In this document: positions 61,537 to 64,000 of the stretch, one piece after another
Numbering within the stretch: the stretch's first letter is position 1
How the letters are laid out: every line of letters starts with the position of its first letter
Source: BOG-908 sp963751795
Lineage (GTDB): Bacteria; Pseudomonadota; Alphaproteobacteria; Acetobacterales; Acetobacteraceae
Length of the DNA stretch: 64,000 nt
Assembly: GCA_963751795.1 (NCBI GenBank)
Contig: CAVVVI010000002.1
Location: 868,001 to 932,000, forward strand
Direction of reading: 5' to 3'
The notes under the pieces: generated by a model
What the model was told of the DNA's origin: nothing
Seen by the model: only the letters and a program-made list of their open reading frames with translations
Databases searched by the model: none
Translations under genes and position numbers: made by a program

Positions 61537-62062
61537 GCTCGCGAGCCTTCCGCGTCGGCCGCGCAGCCTCATCTGCGGCGCGACAGGGTTTGTCATCCTG
61601 GCGGGCGCAATTGCGTTCGCGCCGCGCCGGGCGATCACGACCCGGATAGACATCGCGGCCTCGCCGGCGCGGGTCTGGTCGGTGCTGACCGATACCGAGG
61701 ATTATCCAGCGTGGAGCCCGAGCATGCGGCTTGCCGGCACGCTGCAACCCGGCCAGGTGATCGAGCACAGCGAAGGCCAGGGCGCGGACCGGATGGTGTT
61801 CCATCCGACAGTTCTGATTGCTGCGCCGGGACGCGAGCTGCGCTGGAGGGGCAGAATGTGGCTGCCGCGCCTCTTCGACATAGAGCATGCGTTCAAGCTG
61901 CGAGACACGCCCAATGGCACAACCCTGGTGCAAAGCGAGCGCTTTCGCGGTGTCCTACTCTGGCTCTACAACGTACAACAACTGCTGCCACAATTCCAAG
62001 CCATGAACACAGCACTCAAGATCCGCGCAGAATCAGCCGCAACCCCGCCTGTGGCAAGATAA
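61511..62062 (+). CDS. SRPBCC-family (START-like) protein with N-terminal membrane segment
   Basis: 183 residues if started at the TTG at 61511, overlapping the lipoprotein by 26 nt; no ATG or GTG is available until 61723, which is inside the domain. An earlier ATG at 61436 would add 25 Arg-rich residues. The sequence has a basic start, a hydrophobic helix (ICGATGFVILAGAIAFA) and an SRPBCC fold: ITTRIDIAASPARVWSVLTD, EDYPAWSPSMRLAG, GTTLVQSERFRGVLLWLY. The family binds hydrophobic ligands; the ligand is unknown. Confidence 0.65.
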   Translation: MRGRCLPARLASLPRRPRSLICGATGFVILAGAIAFAPRRAITTRIDIAASPARVWSVLTDTEDYPAWSPSMRLAGTLQPGQVIEHSEGQGADRMVFHPTVLIAAPGRELRWRGRMWLPRLFDIEHAFKLRDTPNGTTLVQSERFRGVLLWLYNVQQLLPQFQAMNTALKIRAESAATPPVAR

Positions 62063-62087
62063 GCACCCCGCAAACGCAGCCGCCGAA

Positions 62088-62134
62088 ACAAAAGTCTTTT
62101 GCTTCTTTTCTTCAGAAAAGAAGGCCTTGCTTTC
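62088..62134. repeat. Single AT-rich repeat arm between convergent genes (locus E)
   Basis: One arm of the dispersed family with inner stem CTTC...GAAG. Read on the minus strand it has the orientation of a left arm: it lies 10 nt beyond the helicase stop, as left arms do after glcD and glcE. It sits between the convergent SRPBCC and helicase genes and may serve as a terminator for either strand. No second arm is present in the 82-nt gap. Confidence 0.75.
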
Positions 62135-62144
62135 TTTGTGCCCC

Positions 62145-63863
62145 TCACTCAGCCCGCCGCCGAGCATTTCCCGAACCAGCCTTCTTATAACTCCCCGATT
62201 TCACGAACCGCTTAGGCGCCGAAGGATCGCGCCGCGGCGACGGCGAGGGAGCCTCGGAGCGCGCAATCTTCACGTTGTCTTCCGCATCATCCGGGATGTT
62301 GTTGGCAAAATCCTCAGCCATCGCCTGCGTGATCTCGAAACGCGTCTCGCTGTCCTGGATGCGGATGGCGCCCACGTCGCGCTTCTCCACGCCGCCCATG
62401 CGGCAGATCAGTGGCAACAGCCATTTCGGGTCGGCCTTTTTCGAACGACCGACATTGAGGCTGAACCACACCATCGGCCCGGATGCGATGCCGGCCTTTT
62501 CCGGGCGGGTCGAAGGTTCGCGCACGGTGTGTTCGCGGCGCGTGCCGGGCAAAGGTGCCAGGTCGGTGATCTCCTCCGGTGCGGGCAGGCGGGCGCGATA
62601 CATGCGCACCAGGGCGGCCGCGATATCCTCGGGCGAGCGGCCCTCGAGCAGCGTGCGTGCCAGTGTCAGGTCGTCTTCGGTCATCTCCTCGGTCAGCGCC
62701 GGATCGAGCAGCAGGCGGGCGCCGTCGCGCGCGCGGATTTCCTCGGGCAGCGGCGCGCCAGACCATTGCGCGTGCACGCCGGCGCTGGCGATCAGCGTTT
62801 CGGCGGCGCGGGCACGGTTGGCCGGCACGATCACCACGCAGGTGCCTTTGCGGCCGGCGCGCCCGGTGCGGCCGCTGCGGTGCAGCAGCGTCTGTTTGTT
62901 GGTGGGCATGTCGGCATGGATCACCAGGCCGAGGTCGGGCAGGTCCAGCCCGCGGGCGGCCACATCGGTGGCCACGCACACGCGGGCCTGGCCGTCGCGC
63001 ATCGCCTGCAGCGCGCGGGTGCGCTCGTTCTGCGTCAGCTCGCCCGACAGGGCCACGCTGGTGAACCCGCGCTCCTGCAGGCTCGCGTGCAGATGGCGCA
63101 CGCCGTCGCGCGTGGCGCAGAACACCAGTGCGGTCGGCGCCTCGAAATAGCGCAGGATGTTGACCACGGCGTGTTCGGTCTCGCGCGGCGGCGTGCGCAC
63201 CACGCGGTATTCGATGTCGGCATGCGGCTGGTTGCGCACCAGCGTATCGATGCGCAGCGCGTCACGCTGGTATTTGCGCGCGAGTGCGGTGATTTCCTTG
63301 GCGATGGTGGCCGAGAACAGCAGCGTGCGGCGCGCGGCGGGTGTGGCGTCGAGCAGCGTATCCAGTTCGTCGCGGAAGCCGAGATCGAGCATTTCGTCGG
63401 CTTCGTCGAGCACGGCTACCGCCAGCTCGCCCAGGCGCAGGCGGCCGCGGGCCAGGTGGTCGCACAGCCGGCCGGGCGTGCCGACCACGATATGGCAGCC
63501 GGCTTCCAGCGCCCGGCCTTCGCGCTGGCCATCCATGCCGCCGATGCAGGAGAGGATGCGCGCGCCGGTTTCGGCGTAGAGCCAGGTGAGTTCGCGGTGC
63601 ACCTGCATGGCCAGCTCGCGCGTGGGCGCGATCACCAGGGCCAGCGGGTTGCCCGGGCGCTCGAACCGCTCGGCGGTGCCCAGCAGCGTGGGGGCGAAGG
63701 CCAGGCCGTAGGCCACCGTCTTGCCCGAGCCGGTCTGCGCGCTGACGAGCAGGTCGCGCCCCTCAGCGCCGGGTTCCAGGACCGCGTCCTGCACCGGGGT
63801 GAGTTCGGAGTAGCCCCGCGCGGTGAGCGCGCGGGCCAGGGCGGGATTCGTGGCGAAGGTCAT
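62145..63863 (-). CDS. DEAD-box RNA helicase with DbpA-type RNA-binding domain
   Basis: 572 residues. Q-motif ALTARGYSELTPVQDAVL, Walker A VSAQTGSGKTVAYGLAFAPT, DEAD in AVLDEADEMLDLGFRDE, SAT in LFSATIAKEI, and motif VI HRSGRTGRAGRKG. The C-terminal domain (about 465-540: VWFSLNVGRSKKADPKWLLP, ICRMGGVEKRDVGAIRI) is a DbpA/CsdA-type RNA-binding fold, followed by a basic tail. It unwinds RNA, probably in ribosome assembly or mRNA turnover. ATG 63863 was preferred to a TTG seven codons upstream. The 137 bases after it show nothing. Confidence 0.94.
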   Translation of the reverse strand: MTFATNPALARALTARGYSELTPVQDAVLEPGAEGRDLLVSAQTGSGKTVAYGLAFAPTLLGTAERFERPGNPLALVIAPTRELAMQVHRELTWLYAETGARILSCIGGMDGQREGRALEAGCHIVVGTPGRLCDHLARGRLRLGELAVAVLDEADEMLDLGFRDELDTLLDATPAARRTLLFSATIAKEITALARKYQRDALRIDTLVRNQPHADIEYRVVRTPPRETEHAVVNILRYFEAPTALVFCATRDGVRHLHASLQERGFTSVALSGELTQNERTRALQAMRDGQARVCVATDVAARGLDLPDLGLVIHADMPTNKQTLLHRSGRTGRAGRKGTCVVIVPANRARAAETLIASAGVHAQWSGAPLPEEIRARDGARLLLDPALTEEMTEDDLTLARTLLEGRSPEDIAAALVRMYRARLPAPEEITDLAPLPGTRREHTVREPSTRPEKAGIASGPMVWFSLNVGRSKKADPKWLLPLICRMGGVEKRDVGAIRIQDSETRFEITQAMAEDFANNIPDDAEDNVKIARSEAPSPSPRRDPSAPKRFVKSGSYKKAGSGNARRRAE

Positions 63864-64000
63864 GGCGGCAATGCGGTCCGGCAAAGGGCAGCGCGGGCCG
63901 TCGCCGCGGCAGAGGCCGGCGGGCGGGCGGCGAGCGCGCGGTGGATGGCGCGATATACGCGCGGCAGGGGGCGAAAGGGAAGAAAACGCCGCGCGGGCCT

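Overview
The window is a high-GC (about 70 % by eye), densely coded stretch of an alphaproteobacterial chromosome, most likely from the Acetobacteraceae/Rhodospirillales. The family assignment is inference. It rests on several features seen together: the dusB-ntrB-ntrC block divergent from a fused ispDF, the lepB-rnc-era run, bolA beside a J-domain gene and cobS, a hopanoid-type RND exporter (hpnN), a LigD/Ku pair, HWE-type signalling and EcfG-like promoters. I see no tRNA or rRNA gene, CRISPR array, transposase, phage gene or conjugation gene. No gap between genes exceeds 300 bases.

Layout. 0-8.4 kb: 5' end of gap, a transketolase-like gene that has lost its catalytic motifs, a small lipoprotein, a DsbA-like thiol oxidase, a gamma-glutamyltransferase-like protein, an aminotransferase, a FrnE-like DsbA-family protein, a two-helix membrane protein and a methyltransferase-like protein. 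8.4-13.5 kb: rpmJ with its own promoter and terminator, then glcD-glcE-glcF plus a TPR gene; both glc junctions are filled by a paired AT-rich repeat. 13.5-18.6 kb: OmpA-like protein, SDR, and ku/ligD behind a near-perfect EcfG-type promoter. 18.7-24.7 kb: glycogen-debranching-type glucosidase, a three-gene unit (secreted unknown, VOC, thioesterase), a general-stress PPOX protein and an HWE kinase/receiver pair. 24.9-31.4 kb: RMD1-like protein, lipoprotein and ispDF on one strand; dusB, ntrB and a frameshifted ntrC on the other. 31.4-42.6 kb: a small lipoprotein, hpnN, an esterase, lutABC, an AidB-type acyl-CoA dehydrogenase, cobS, a J-domain protein, bolA and a ribbon-helix-helix protein. 42.6-53.7 kb: hrpB, a DsbD-like reductase, a diguanylate cyclase, era, rnc, lepB and a ClC channel. 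53.8-64 kb: quinone oxidoreductase, hydrolase, GH16 enzyme, yifB/comM, acyl-CoA dehydrogenase, recO, lipoprotein, SRPBCC protein and a DEAD-box helicase.

How the genes fit together. Two separate 2-hydroxyacid oxidation systems are present (GlcDEF and LutABC). Thiol chemistry appears three times (two DsbA-family proteins and a DsbD-like reductase). DNA repair is represented by ligD-ku and recO. The ligD promoter and the PPOX promoter both look like targets of the alphaproteobacterial general stress sigma factor EcfG.

The most unusual feature is a dispersed AT-rich palindromic repeat family at five intergenic places (about 10.1, 11.5, 21.0, 50.15 and 62.1 kb). Its arms form small hairpins, and the copies differ from one another by compensatory base-pair changes. 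Where two arms are present they also pair with each other around a GC-rich spacer. Arms lie immediately after stop codons or immediately before start codons. This looks like a selected RNA or DNA structure and I do not recognise it as a named element.
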